The notes beneath the pieces are model-generated. The model was not told where the DNA came from. It made no database searches and was given only the letters and a program-made list of their open reading frames with translations. The translations under genes and the position numbers were made by a program. A DNA stretch of 64,000 nucleotides from Paraburkholderia xenovorans LB400 (GTDB taxonomy: Bacteria; Pseudomonadota; Gammaproteobacteria; Burkholderiales; Burkholderiaceae): positions 2,480,001-2,544,000 of the forward strand of contig NC_007952.1 of the NCBI RefSeq assembly GCF_000013645.1. Reading direction: 5' to 3'. How positions within the stretch are numbered: position 1 is the stretch's first letter; each line of letters opens with the position of its first letter. Positions 17,266-26,114 of this stretch are shown piece after piece.

Positions 17266-17682
17266 TTATTTGACGATGCCGACCAGTTCGACCTCGAACG
17301 TCAGGTCACTGTTCGGCGGAATCACGCCGACGTTGCGATCGCCGTAAGCAGTCGCAGCCGGGCAGGTCAGTTTGGCCTTGCCGCCCACTTTCATCTTCTG
17401 CACGCCTTGCGTCCAGCACGGAATCACGCGGTTCAGCGGGAACGTGGCCGGGCCGCCGTGTTTCGCCGAGCTATCGAACTCGGTACCGTTGGCCAGCGTG
17501 CCGCGGTAGTTGACCTTGACGACATCTTCGGCGGCAGGTTGGGCGCCGGTACCTTGGGTCAGATGTTCAACCACGACACCGGAAGGCAGTTTTTCGGTGG
17601 TGGGCGCGGCAGCCATCGCCGTTGAAGACAGCGCCGTTGAAGACAGAAGAGCTGCTGCGACCAATGCAACGATAGATTTCAA
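17266..17682 (-). CDS. FKBP-type peptidyl-prolyl cis-trans isomerase, exported
   Basis: 138 residues with a signal peptide (MKSIVALVAAALLSSTALSS, ending TAMAA) and one FKBP domain of about 105 residues. Conserved elements are VKVNYRGTLANGTEFDSS, FPLNRVIPCWTQGVQKMKVG and a final DLTFEVELVGI. It catalyses proline isomerisation, presumably assisting folding in the periplasm. The domain is close to the short FkpA/FklB type without the dimerisation helix region. W in the PCWTQG segment replaces the more usual IxGW spacing but is common in this subgroup. Single gene, ended by its own terminator. Confidence 0.92.
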   Translation of the reverse strand: MKSIVALVAAALLSSTALSSTAMAAAPTTEKLPSGVVVEHLTQGTGAQPAAEDVVKVNYRGTLANGTEFDSSAKHGGPATFPLNRVIPCWTQGVQKMKVGGKAKLTCPAATAYGDRNVGVIPPNSDLTFEVELVGIVK

Positions 17683-17966
17683 AGCGAGTCTCCAGATGGG
17701 TAGTGCGGCTCATTGTAACGGATCGCATCCAACGCACCAGCACGACCGCCGCGTTGGTGATCGTCGGCACGCGTCCGCAGTTGCGCTCACCTGCTTTTTC
17801 AACGCCAGATTCAGTGCGCGGGACCTCCGCATTCGAACACGAGCGGAACCGCGTACATAACTGCGAAGATTCTGTTGTGAACCACCGGCCCGGTTTGGCG
17901 GTCCACACAGGAGATCCCTTCGAGCCGTTCGCCGACACGCGAATCCAATGCTAAAGAGCGCTTCCG

Positions 17967-20615
17967 ATGACCAAGCCGGCTGATTCCGACGAGAGCGAGG
18001 TCCCCGCTCCCTCTGCGCCGCCCGAGCGTCGGCGCGCTCCCCGGCCGCGCCGGATTCCGCGCAGCCGCGAACAGCAGGCGCGGCTCGACGCACGCGAACC
18101 GGCCTTCGAGCCGCTGCCTTTCGCCATCGACGAAACGGCCGCGCGCCGCCCCTTCGCCGACAGACTCGCGGCATGGTTCGAGACGCGCCGCTGGCAGCCA
18201 TTCGAGTTTCAACACGAGGTCTGGCGAGAAATCGGCCGTGGCGCGAGTGGTTTGCTGCACGCCACGACCGGCGCAGGTAAAACCTGGGCTGTCTGGTTCG
18301 GCGCGCTGGCCGCCTTCGTGACAACGCCGACGCCGCCTGGCCGCCCGCGTGCGACCCGCGCCCAGCCCGAACCGCTCACCGTGCTGTGGATCACGCCGAT
18401 GCGCGCGCTCGCTGCGGACACCGCGCGCGCCTTGCAAACTTCGGCGGCAGAACTGGCCGTGCCGTGGAGCGTCGGGTTGCGCACCGGCGATACGTCGTCC
18501 GCCGAACGCGCACGGCAAAACCGGCGCATGCCGTCGGCGCTCGTCACGACACCGGAAAGTCTTTCGCTCATGCTGACGCGCTCCGATGCACGCGACGTGC
18601 TTGCGCACGTGCGACTGGTGGTCGTCGACGAATGGCATGAGTTGCTCGGCAACAAGCGCGGCACGCAAACGCAACTCGCGCTTGCGCGTCTCGCGCATTG
18701 GCGGCCTGAATTGCAGGTATGGGGGTTGTCGGCGACGCTCGGCAATCTGCCCTTCGCCGCCGATGTATTGCTCGCCCCCGTGAAGACGCCACGCGCAAAC
18801 GTGCATGGCGCGCTGCCCAAAGCGCTGATCGTCGATACGGTCATACCCGAGACCATCGAGCGGTTTCCGTGGGGCGGTCATGTGGGCATGCGCCAGGTCG
18901 GCGCAGTCGCCGAGGCGATCGGCGAAGCTCGGACTTCGCTCGTGTTTACCAACACACGTTCGCAATGCGAGGTGTGGTATCAGGCGCTGCTCGAAGCGCG
19001 GCCCGAATGGGCCGGTCTGATCGCGCTGCATCACGGCTCGCTCGATCAGGAAGTGCGCGAATGGGTCGAGCGCGGCCTCAAGAGCGGCTTGCTGAAAGTG
19101 GTTGTATGCACATCGAGCCTCGATCTGGGCGTCGATTTTCTGCCGGTGGAGCGCGTGTTTCAGATCGGTTCGCCGAAGGGCGTCGCACGTTTGATGCAGC
19201 GCGCGGGCCGTTCGGGCCACGCGCCGGGACGCCCTTCGCGAGTGACGATCGTGCCGACGCATGCGCTCGAACTGGTGGAAGCGGCCGCCGCGCGCGAGGC
19301 TGTCGCGAAGCGTCAGATAGAAGGCCGCGAAACACCGGAGAAACCGTTCGACGTGCTGGTGCAGCATCTCGTTACCGTGGCGATCGGCGGCGGGTTCGAT
19401 GCGCGCGAACTGTACGGCGAGATTCGCAGTACCTATGCTTACCGGCAGTTGACGCAGGCCGAGTTCGATTGGGCGCTCGGCTTCGTGGAAGGCGGCGGCA
19501 CGGCGTTGCGCGCCTACCCCGACTATCATCGCGTGGCGCGCGAAAGCGATGGGCTGTACCACGTGCCGCGCGAGGATCTGGTGCGAAGGCACCGCAACAA
19601 CATCGGCACGATCGTCGCCAACGGTACCCTGAATGTCGCCTATCTCTCGGGCGGCCGGATTGGCGCCATCGAGGAATCGTTTATTTCGCGGCTCAAGCCC
19701 GGCGATATCTTTACGTTCGGCGGGCGCGCCCTCGAATTGATCCGCGTGCAGGATATGACCGCGTGGGTGCGGCGCGCCACGTCGTCGCGCGGAGCCATGC
19801 CGCAATGGGCCGGCAGCCGTATGCCGCTGTCTTCCGAACTCGCCGACGCCACGCTCACGATGCTCGCGCGCGCCGCCGCCGGCATCTACGACGAACCGGA
19901 AATGCGCGCCGTGCGGCCGCTGCTCGAATTGCAGCAGAAGTGGTCGGCATTGCCCGAACCGGGCGTACTGGTCGTGGAGTTGGTGAAAACGCGCGAAGGC
20001 CATCATTTCTTTTGCTATCCGTTTGCGGGGCGCACAGCGCATATCGGTTTGGGCGCGTTGCTCGCATGGCGCGTCGCACGCGAGCAGCCCGGCACCTTTT
20101 CCATTTCGATGAACGACTACGGCTTCGAACTGTTGTCCGCGCAACCATTCGATTGGGCAGAGAAGCTCGAAAGCGGTTTGCTCTCTCCCGAAGAACTGGA
20201 TCACGACATTCTCGCGAGCCTCAATTCGTCAGAGCTCTCCATGCGGCGCTTTCGCGAGATTGCGCGCGTGTCGGGATTGGTATTCCAGGGGCATCCCGGG
20301 CAGCAGAAAAGCGCGCGGCAGTTGCAAGCGTCGAGCGGCCTCTTCTACGAGATCTTTCGCAATCACGATAGCGGCAATCTGTTGCTCAACCAGGCCGATG
20401 ACGAAGTGTTGCTGCAGGAACTCGACGCCCGGCGCATTCGCACCGCGCTCGAACACATGAACACGAGCCGCCTGGTGGTCATGCGCCCGAAAAAACCGAC
20501 GCCGTTTGCGTTTCCGTTGATCGTCGGACGCTTGCGGGAGAAGGTCAGTACGGAGAAACTCGCGGACCGCGTCGAGCGGATGCTGGCCGAACTCGAGAAG
20601 GCGGCCCGCACATGA
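17967..20615 (+). CDS. Lhr-type DEXH helicase of the ligase-associated DNA damage response module
   Basis: 882 residues. The N-terminal 45 residues are Arg/Pro-rich. Two RecA-like domains follow: Walker A GAGKT at 102-106, DEWH box at 221-224, motif III WGLSATLG, and motif VI QRAGRSGHAPGR. A winged-helix and Lhr-core C-terminal region completes it (HRNNIGTIVANGTLNVAYLS; FTFGGRALELIRV). These are ATP-dependent 3'-5' helicases placed by context in DNA repair. The stop overlaps the start of pdeM (ATGA). In the usual module a DNA ligase and a metallo-beta-lactamase-fold exonuclease gene precede these two; here the upstream gene is an unrelated FKBP on the other strand. Confidence 0.92.
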   Translation: MTKPADSDESEVPAPSAPPERRRAPRPRRIPRSREQQARLDAREPAFEPLPFAIDETAARRPFADRLAAWFETRRWQPFEFQHEVWREIGRGASGLLHATTGAGKTWAVWFGALAAFVTTPTPPGRPRATRAQPEPLTVLWITPMRALAADTARALQTSAAELAVPWSVGLRTGDTSSAERARQNRRMPSALVTTPESLSLMLTRSDARDVLAHVRLVVVDEWHELLGNKRGTQTQLALARLAHWRPELQVWGLSATLGNLPFAADVLLAPVKTPRANVHGALPKALIVDTVIPETIERFPWGGHVGMRQVGAVAEAIGEARTSLVFTNTRSQCEVWYQALLEARPEWAGLIALHHGSLDQEVREWVERGLKSGLLKVVVCTSSLDLGVDFLPVERVFQIGSPKGVARLMQRAGRSGHAPGRPSRVTIVPTHALELVEAAAAREAVAKRQIEGRETPEKPFDVLVQHLVTVAIGGGFDARELYGEIRSTYAYRQLTQAEFDWALGFVEGGGTALRAYPDYHRVARESDGLYHVPREDLVRRHRNNIGTIVANGTLNVAYLSGGRIGAIEESFISRLKPGDIFTFGGRALELIRVQDMTAWVRRATSSRGAMPQWAGSRMPLSSELADATLTMLARAAAGIYDEPEMRAVRPLLELQQKWSALPEPGVLVVELVKTREGHHFFCYPFAGRTAHIGLGALLAWRVAREQPGTFSISMNDYGFELLSAQPFDWAEKLESGLLSPEELDHDILASLNSSELSMRRFREIARVSGLVFQGHPGQQKSARQLQASSGLFYEIFRNHDSGNLLLNQADDEVLLQELDARRIRTALEHMNTSRLVVMRPKKPTPFAFPLIVGRLREKVSTEKLADRVERMLAELEKAART

Positions 20616-21274
20616 AGCCGGGGTCGTTGCAGGTTGAGATCGCCAGACATTCTCTCGTGCTATCGAGCTTGCGCGCGGCTTTCGATCCGGCGCTGCGTTG
20701 TCTGCTCGTCGCCGATGTGCATTTCGGCAAGGACGCGGTGTTTCGCGCGCGCGGCATTCCGGTGCCGATCGGTTCGACCGCCGACAACGTGATGCGCCTG
20801 GATATTCTGATCGCCCAGTTCGAGCCGACCCTGCTCGTATTTCTCGGCGATCTGCTGCATGCGCGCGAGGCGCATGCCACGGAGACGCTCGAAGCTTTGC
20901 ATGTCTGGCGCGCGCGGCATGCCGGGTTGCGGGTGGTGCTCGTCGAAGGGAATCACGATGTGCATGCAGGACCGCTGCCCGCGACGCTCGGCGTCGAGTA
21001 TGTCGATGAGCCCTGGCGGCTCGGGCCGTGGGCGTTGTGTCATCACCCTCAGACGGTCGAGGGTGCGTATGCGCTCGCGGGGCACGTGCATCCCGTGTAT
21101 CGGATTGCGACGCGCAACGATTCGGTACGGGTTCCGTGTTTCAGGTTCGGTGTGAACTGTGGCGTGTTGCCTGCGTTCGGGAGCTTTACGGGTGGGGCGC
21201 GTGAGGATGGCCGTGTGGCCGATGAGAAGGTTTTTCTGGTGGTGCAGGAAAGGGTGATCGAAGTGGCGCGATGA
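20612..21274 (+). CDS. pdeM: PdeM-type metallophosphoesterase (ligase-associated DNA damage response endonuclease)
   Basis: 220 residues with the complete calcineurin-like metal site: D-x-H (VADVHFGKD), GD (FLGDLLHAREAH), GNHD (VEGNHDVH), a CHHP histidine (ALCHHPQTV) and GHVHP. PdeM enzymes hydrolyse phosphodiesters and are encoded with the Lhr-type helicase, whose stop its start overlaps. The two therefore form a translationally coupled pair. Transcription probably ends at the hairpin 21381-21404. Confidence 0.92.
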   Translation: MKPGSLQVEIARHSLVLSSLRAAFDPALRCLLVADVHFGKDAVFRARGIPVPIGSTADNVMRLDILIAQFEPTLLVFLGDLLHAREAHATETLEALHVWRARHAGLRVVLVEGNHDVHAGPLPATLGVEYVDEPWRLGPWALCHHPQTVEGAYALAGHVHPVYRIATRNDSVRVPCFRFGVNCGVLPAFGSFTGGAREDGRVADEKVFLVVQERVIEVAR

Positions 21275-21380
21275 GGGGTTGGGTTCTGGTTTGTTGAGTT
21301 TGTTGAGATTGTGGCTCGTGGAGGTTGGTGGCTGGAGCGAGCGGACGGTGTTCGTTCGCTCGCTCCGCCTGGCATCGGAA

Positions 21381-21404
21381 GGGAGGCCGGTCTGCCGGCC
21401 TCCC
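21381..21404. terminator. Hairpin between convergent pdeM and Gly-rich gene
   Basis: A perfect 10-bp stem (GGGAGGCCGG with CCGGCCTCCC) and a TCTG loop lie midway between two converging genes. No T-run follows on either strand, so its strength as an intrinsic terminator is uncertain. Confidence 0.6.
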
Positions 21405-21427
21405 TGCGATGGGGGAAAGTTGGCCTG

Positions 21428-23419
21428 TTAGTGGCCGCCCCCGCCACCGCCGCCACCACCACCACCGCCGTTGCCGCCGCCGTGACCTCCGCCATAGCCG
21501 CCGCCGTGGCCGCCTGAGCCGAAACCGCCGCCGTGGCCACCTGAGCCGAAACCGCCGCCGTGGCCACCTGAGCCGAAACCGCCGCCGTGGCCACCTGAGC
21601 CAAAGCCGCCGCCGTGGCCACCTGAGCCAAAGCCGCCGCCGAAGCCGCCACCGTGGCCTGAGCCAAAACCGCCACCGAAACCGCCGCCGTGGCCACCGTT
21701 GCCGGAGCTGCCGAAGCCGCCGTTACCGGAACCGCCTGCGCCCGGACCGCTTCCGCCCTTGCCGCCGTCTCCGTGGCCACCGTTGCCGGAGTTGCCGAAG
21801 CCGCCGTTGCCGGAACCGCCTGCGCCCGGACCGCTTCCGCCCTTGCCGCCGTCTCCGTGACCGCCATCGCCGTGACCGCCGCTGCCGAAGCCGCCTGCGC
21901 CAGGGCCGTTTCCGCCCTTGCCACCGTCGCCGTGGCCGCCGTTGCCGGAGTTGCCGAAGCCGCCGTTGCCGGAACCGCCTGCGCCCGGACCGTTTCCGCC
22001 CTTGCCGCCGTCTCCGTGGCCACCATCGCCGTGGCCGCCGCTGCCGAAGCCGCCTGCGCCAGGGCCGTTTCCGCCCTTGCCACCGTCGCCGTGGCCGCCG
22101 TTGCCGGAGTTGCCGAAGCCGCCGTTGCCGGAACCGCCTGCGCCCGGACCGCTTCCGCCCTTGCCGCCGTCTCCGTGACCGCCATCGCCGTGGCCGCCGC
22201 TGCCGAAGCCGCCTGCGCCAGGGCCGTTTCCGCCCTTGCCACCGTCGCCATGACCACCATCGCCGTGGCCGCCGTTGCCGAAGCCGCCTGCGCCAGGGCC
22301 GTTTCCGCCCTTGCCGCCGTCGCCGTGGCCACCATTGCCGTGGCCACCGTCGCCGTGACCGCCATCACCGTGGCCGCCGTCACCATGACCGCCGTCGCCG
22401 TGACCACCGTCACCATGACCGCCGTCGCCGTGACCACCGTCACCATGACCGCCGTCGCCGTGGCCGCCGTCACCATGACCGCCATCGCCGTGGCCGCCGT
22501 CACCATGACCGCCGTCGCCGTGGCCACCGTCACCATGACCGCCGTCGCCGTGGCCGCCGTCACCATGACCGCCGTCGCCGTGGCCACCGTCACCGTGACC
22601 GCCGTCACCATGACCGCCATCGCCGTGGCCGCCGTCACCATGACCGCCGTCGCCGTGGCCACCGTCACCATGACCGCCGTGGCCACCGTCGCCGTGACCG
22701 CCATCGCCGTGGCCGCCATTACCATGACCGCCGTCGCCACCGGTCCCGCCGCCATTCCCGCCGTCCCCTCCACCGCCGGTTCCACCACCACCAGTCCCAC
22801 CACCGCCAGTCCCGCCACCGCCAGTCCCACCACCACCAGTCCCACCACCAGTCCCACCACCAGTCCCGCCACCACCAGTCCCACCACCGGCAGTCCCACC
22901 ACCACCAGTCCCGCCACCACCAGTCCCACCACCACCAGTCCCGCCACCGCCAGTCCCACCACCACCAGTCCCGCCACCACTACCCGCTCCCGCGCCTCCC
23001 TTCCCATCGCCACCATTGCCCGTACTTCCGGCACCAAGTCCCGCCGAGCCGGAGTTCGTCCCACTATTCCCGCCGCCGCTACCCGCGGCGGCCGCCCCGG
23101 TCGACGAAGTCCCGTTGCCGCTGCCGCTTTCCGATCCCCCAGCCGATAACGATCCCAACCCACCCGCAGCCGCAGCAACTCCAATTCCGCCGGCCGTCAC
23201 CAGGTCATCGCTCTCCCGCTTGCAGCCAGGCGCGTCGAACGACGGACAATCAATCGGCAGCGCTTGCGCAACCATCATCCTCGATGGACTGACCGACGGC
23301 GCCGCAGACGGCGCCTGATTCGTTTGCGCACCCGCCATCGCCGCATACAAACTCACGGCAACTGCAAATACCGCCCGGCGCGTCCCCAACGCCAGCGCGT
23401 CCCCGTTTCTCTTTTTCAT
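21428..23419 (-). CDS. Secreted Gly-rich multi-repeat protein (GGHGD and 53-residue repeats)
   Basis: 663 residues. AGGAGA precedes the ATG. A signal peptide (RRAVFAVAVSLYAAMAGAQ) and about 100 ordinary residues with two cysteines (IDCPSFDAPGCKRE) lead into low-complexity sequence made of distinct blocks. First come GGGGT repeats, then about two dozen GGHGD pentads, then a 53-residue superrepeat (159-bp period, matching phases at 21782, 21941 and 22100) with GGKGGNGPGAGGFG and SGNGGFGNSGN, then GGHGGGFGSG decads, ending in a run of Gly and His. Predicted to be exported and disordered; His/Asp spacing could bind divalent metals. No catalytic domain is visible. The repeats leave long open frames on the opposite strand, which I regard as by-products. 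Confidence 0.8.
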   Translation of the reverse strand: MKKRNGDALALGTRRAVFAVAVSLYAAMAGAQTNQAPSAAPSVSPSRMMVAQALPIDCPSFDAPGCKRESDDLVTAGGIGVAAAAGGLGSLSAGGSESGSGNGTSSTGAAAAGSGGGNSGTNSGSAGLGAGSTGNGGDGKGGAGAGSGGGTGGGGTGGGGTGGGGTGGGGTGGGGTAGGGTGGGGTGGGTGGGTGGGGTGGGGTGGGGTGGGGTGGGGDGGNGGGTGGDGGHGNGGHGDGGHGDGGHGGHGDGGHGDGGHGDGGHGDGGHGDGGHGDGGHGDGGHGDGGHGDGGHGDGGHGDGGHGDGGHGDGGHGDGGHGDGGHGDGGHGDGGHGDGGHGDGGHGDGGHGDGGHGDGGHGNGGHGDGGKGGNGPGAGGFGNGGHGDGGHGDGGKGGNGPGAGGFGSGGHGDGGHGDGGKGGSGPGAGGSGNGGFGNSGNGGHGDGGKGGNGPGAGGFGSGGHGDGGHGDGGKGGNGPGAGGSGNGGFGNSGNGGHGDGGKGGNGPGAGGFGSGGHGDGGHGDGGKGGSGPGAGGSGNGGFGNSGNGGHGDGGKGGSGPGAGGSGNGGFGSSGNGGHGGGFGGGFGSGHGGGFGGGFGSGGHGGGFGSGGHGGGFGSGGHGGGFGSGGHGGGFGSGGHGGGYGGGHGGGNGGGGGGGGGGGGH
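21480..22980. repeat. Nested tandem repeats: 15-bp, 30-bp, 159-bp units
   Basis: Within the Gly-rich gene: 15-bp units (GGGGT- and GGHGD-coding) at about 22790-22980 and 22330-22730, 30-bp units (GGHGGGFGSG-coding) at about 21500-21660, and three 159-bp units at 21782-22258. Synonymous drift is small between copies, so they look recently expanded. Confidence 0.85.
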
Positions 23420-24517
23420 TTCATTCTCCTAACTATATGCCCTGAAAGACCGGCCTGGATAACAAGTGACTCTCTGTTCACTGTTAAAAATGAAACTTCA
23501 ACACCCAGTCGTCTTTGCCGCGCGTCACGCAAAACCGCATGACGTCCGGCATTTCTCTCGCGGAAAACCCCGGTCCGATTCAACGTGATTCGAGAAAAAC
23601 GATTGGCTGTGCACGAACTGATTTTTAAATGGACACAGCTGGGCCTGATGGACACTGAAGTTATGCGTAGCGCCATTCAGTGACCGTGCGCTAGCCCACG
23701 CAATGCGACATCGCCAGCGTCTTTAGCGATTAATTGCACACCCGAACTGTCAGAGATCGTCAATTACCGTTTCTTCAAAATCCGGAAAATACTCCCTTTA
23801 GATACGCACTCCAAACTATTAAATCTGCAATGACGTCAAAACCTCGTGGGATGCATCATGTTGATATCGTCGTTGCCGTCACATAGCGAAAAGGAAACGC
23901 CATGTGTTTCTCCGAACATAAAAAAGCGACTGTCGGGATGGGAGTGAGCGCAATCACACAGACAGCGCAACTCAGGAGTTGCTACTCTGAATCATCGCTC
24001 CTTGGTGATTCAGTAAGACACAAAAACGTCGAGTCAATAAACGAGCGCAGTCGCGAGCTATCACAAGAGCAAAAAAACGAGTCTCGCAACAAAAGACGAG
24101 AACCGTGCACCGCCGCTTCAGGCAAACAATCACGCGCGCAGCCGCGACCCACCATCCCAATAGCAAACGCGTCCAGTCACATATCGACTCGCGCACGCCG
24201 GCGCGAGTCAAACCTCGAAGTGTCGCTGCGCAACCACCACACCGCGGCATAACCAACACTTCCTGGCGGGGTCTTTTTCCGAAGCATTTCCACCATCCGC
24301 GGCAGCTGGACGAGTCATCGTCACCGGCCCGGCCCGCGGATGCCTGTCGCGCGAGCTCTCGCGCACAGCCGGTAAAAAACGCGGGTTTACCTCTGTTTGA
24401 CTTCGCGAAGCAGGCTCGTTTACTGGACGCAAAACAACCTTTCAGGACACTTCCGATTTGCTCTGGTCAGCTGAATAGTGTTCTGCGAGCGTGTTCCACT
24501 ATCTCAGGAGATGAACC
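23420..24517. other. 1.1-kb region without a convincing gene, lower GC
   Basis: The longest non-coding stretch of the window. It is clearly poorer in GC than the flanks, with A-rich tracts. A plus-strand reading frame at 23902-24252 (116 codons, AAGGAA before ATG) has no recognisable family, is rich in Ser/Arg/Lys and uses codons unlike the neighbours; a 95-codon frame opposes it. An 8-bp hairpin (CTGAATCA at 23987-23994 with TGATTCAG at 24006-24013) lies inside. The first part holds the promoter of the Gly-rich gene. The last part holds the AGGAG of the flavoprotein gene. Confidence 0.5.
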
Positions 24518-25906
24518 ATGGTCAATGTGTCCAGCAACGCCGTCGACGAATTGAAAACCGCCGTCCGGGGACAGGTTCTGCTGCCCGGCGACGCCAGCTT
24601 CGAGCAGGCACGCAGTATCTGGAACGCGATGATCGACCGGCATCCGGCAATCATTTTGCGTTGCGCGGGCGCAGCCGACGTGCGCCAGGGCGTGGCTTTC
24701 GCGCGCGACAACGGCCTGCCGCTGGCGATTCGCGGCGGCGGCCACAACATTGGGGGCAGCGCATTGTGCGACGACGGCGTAGTGCTCGATCTGTCGCAGA
24801 TGAAATCAGTGCATATCGATCCCGCGGCACGGCGCGCCTATGTCGAACCGGGCGCAACGCTGCACGATTTCGACCATGAAGCGCAGGCATTCGGTCTTGC
24901 CACTCCGCTCGGCATCAATTCGACTACCGGCGTCGCGGGCCTGACGCTCGGCGGCGGCTTTGGCTGGCTGAGCCGCAGATATGGCATGACGATAGACAAT
25001 CTGGTCTCCGCCGATGTCGTGACCGCCGAGGGCGAACTCCTCAACACGAGCGCCGACTCGCACGAAGATCTGTTCTGGGCGATTCGCGGCGGCGGCGGCA
25101 ATTTCGGCGTCGTCACGCGATTCGAGTTCGCTCTGCATCCGGTCGGACCGCTGGTATATGGCGGCCTCGTCGTCCTGCCGCTCGCGCAGGCGCGGGACGC
25201 CCTGCTCAAATACCGCGCGGCGAACGCCGCCATGCCGGAGGAACTGAGTGTGTGGGCCGTGCTGCGGCTCGCGCCGCCGCTGCCGTTCCTGCCGCCCGAA
25301 GTGCACGGCAAACCGGTGATCGTGTTCGCGATGTGCTATACAGGGCCCATCGAAAACGGGCCGTCCGCGGTGGAATTCGTACGGGCATTCGGCACGCCGG
25401 TTGGTGAACATCTGGGCCCGATGCCGTTTGTCGCGTGGCAGCAGGCGTTCGACCCGCTACTCACGCCAGGCGCGCGCAATTACTGGAAATCGCACAACCT
25501 GGGCGAGATCCAGGACGGGCTCATCGACGCGCTGCTCAGCGCGATCGATAAGCTGCCGTCACCGCAATGCGAGATTTTCTTCGGACAGATCGGCGCGCAA
25601 ACGCAGCGCGTGCCCGTGGAAGCCACCGCGTACTCGAGCCGCGACACGCTGTACGCGATGAACGTGCACGGCCGGTGGGACGACGCAAGCGACGACGAGC
25701 GCTGCATCGCATGGGCTCGCGCGTTCTTCGACGCGGCGGCACCCTTCGCGCTGGGCAGCGTCTACGTCAACTTCATGACGCAGGAAGAAGGCGGCCGCGT
25801 CGCCGACGCCTACGGGCCAAACTACGAACGGCTGGTCGCTGTAAAAAACCGCTACGATCCGCGCAACCTGTTCCGCTGCAACCAGAACATCCGGCCGTCG
25901 GTGTAG
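24518..25906 (+). CDS. FAD-linked oxidase, PCMH/BBE type
   Basis: 462 residues, with AGGAG before the ATG. An FAD-binding PCMH domain occupies about 35-210; H76 in IRGGGHNIGG is the likely 8-alpha-histidyl attachment site. GVAGLTLGGGFGWLSRRYG follows but lacks the Cys of bicovalent berberine-bridge enzymes, so FAD is probably singly linked. The C-terminal BBE motif is present (NYERLVAVKNRYDPRNLFRC). No signal peptide, unlike many secreted relatives. Such enzymes oxidise alcohols, sugars or aromatic compounds; substrate unknown. Monocistronic. Confidence 0.9.
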   Translation: MVNVSSNAVDELKTAVRGQVLLPGDASFEQARSIWNAMIDRHPAIILRCAGAADVRQGVAFARDNGLPLAIRGGGHNIGGSALCDDGVVLDLSQMKSVHIDPAARRAYVEPGATLHDFDHEAQAFGLATPLGINSTTGVAGLTLGGGFGWLSRRYGMTIDNLVSADVVTAEGELLNTSADSHEDLFWAIRGGGGNFGVVTRFEFALHPVGPLVYGGLVVLPLAQARDALLKYRAANAAMPEELSVWAVLRLAPPLPFLPPEVHGKPVIVFAMCYTGPIENGPSAVEFVRAFGTPVGEHLGPMPFVAWQQAFDPLLTPGARNYWKSHNLGEIQDGLIDALLSAIDKLPSPQCEIFFGQIGAQTQRVPVEATAYSSRDTLYAMNVHGRWDDASDDERCIAWARAFFDAAAPFALGSVYVNFMTQEEGGRVADAYGPNYERLVAVKNRYDPRNLFRCNQNIRPSV

Positions 25907-25917
25907 TCATAAAAGCA

Positions 25918-25951
25918 CGGGAACGGTGCGAGATCCGCGCGCCCGTTCCCG
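25918..25951 (+). terminator. Weak hairpin after the FAD-linked oxidase gene
   Basis: A 9-bp stem, CGGGAACGG with CCGTTCCCG, 12 bases after the stop codon. The loop is 16 bases and there is no T-run, so termination is only possible. Confidence 0.4.
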
Positions 25952-26114
25952 CGCCGGCGGGCCCGGCCCGCCGATACGCACGCAGCCGCGGGGGCCAGGC
26001 ACGCCAAATGCTGGTTAGCAATCGACGCACGGTTCACCTGCGTCACGGTACGATTGCTCGCCTGGAAACGAGAAACGCAGCCTTCATAACTTAATAACGC
26101 ACAAGGAAAACAAC

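Noticed and set aside
17811..20204. A 797-codon minus-strand frame opposite the Lhr-type helicase.
   Set aside because: Antisense shadow of a gene with intact helicase motifs; no family resemblance.
22330..22730. Possible CRISPR array from regularly spaced 15-bp repeats.
   Set aside because: The repeats are head-to-tail coding pentads (GGHGD) with no unique spacers and lie inside an open reading frame; no cas genes are present.
21325..23292. Very long open frames (655 and 486 codons) on the plus strand opposite the Gly-rich gene.
   Set aside because: They mirror the repeats; the products are almost pure RHRRG or ATAVA repeats with no signal peptide or ribosome-binding site, whereas the minus-strand frame has both.
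23902..24252. 116-codon plus-strand frame with AAGGAA before its ATG.
   Set aside because: Codon use unlike the neighbours and no recognisable family. Kept only as part of the described gap; ribosome profiling would settle it.
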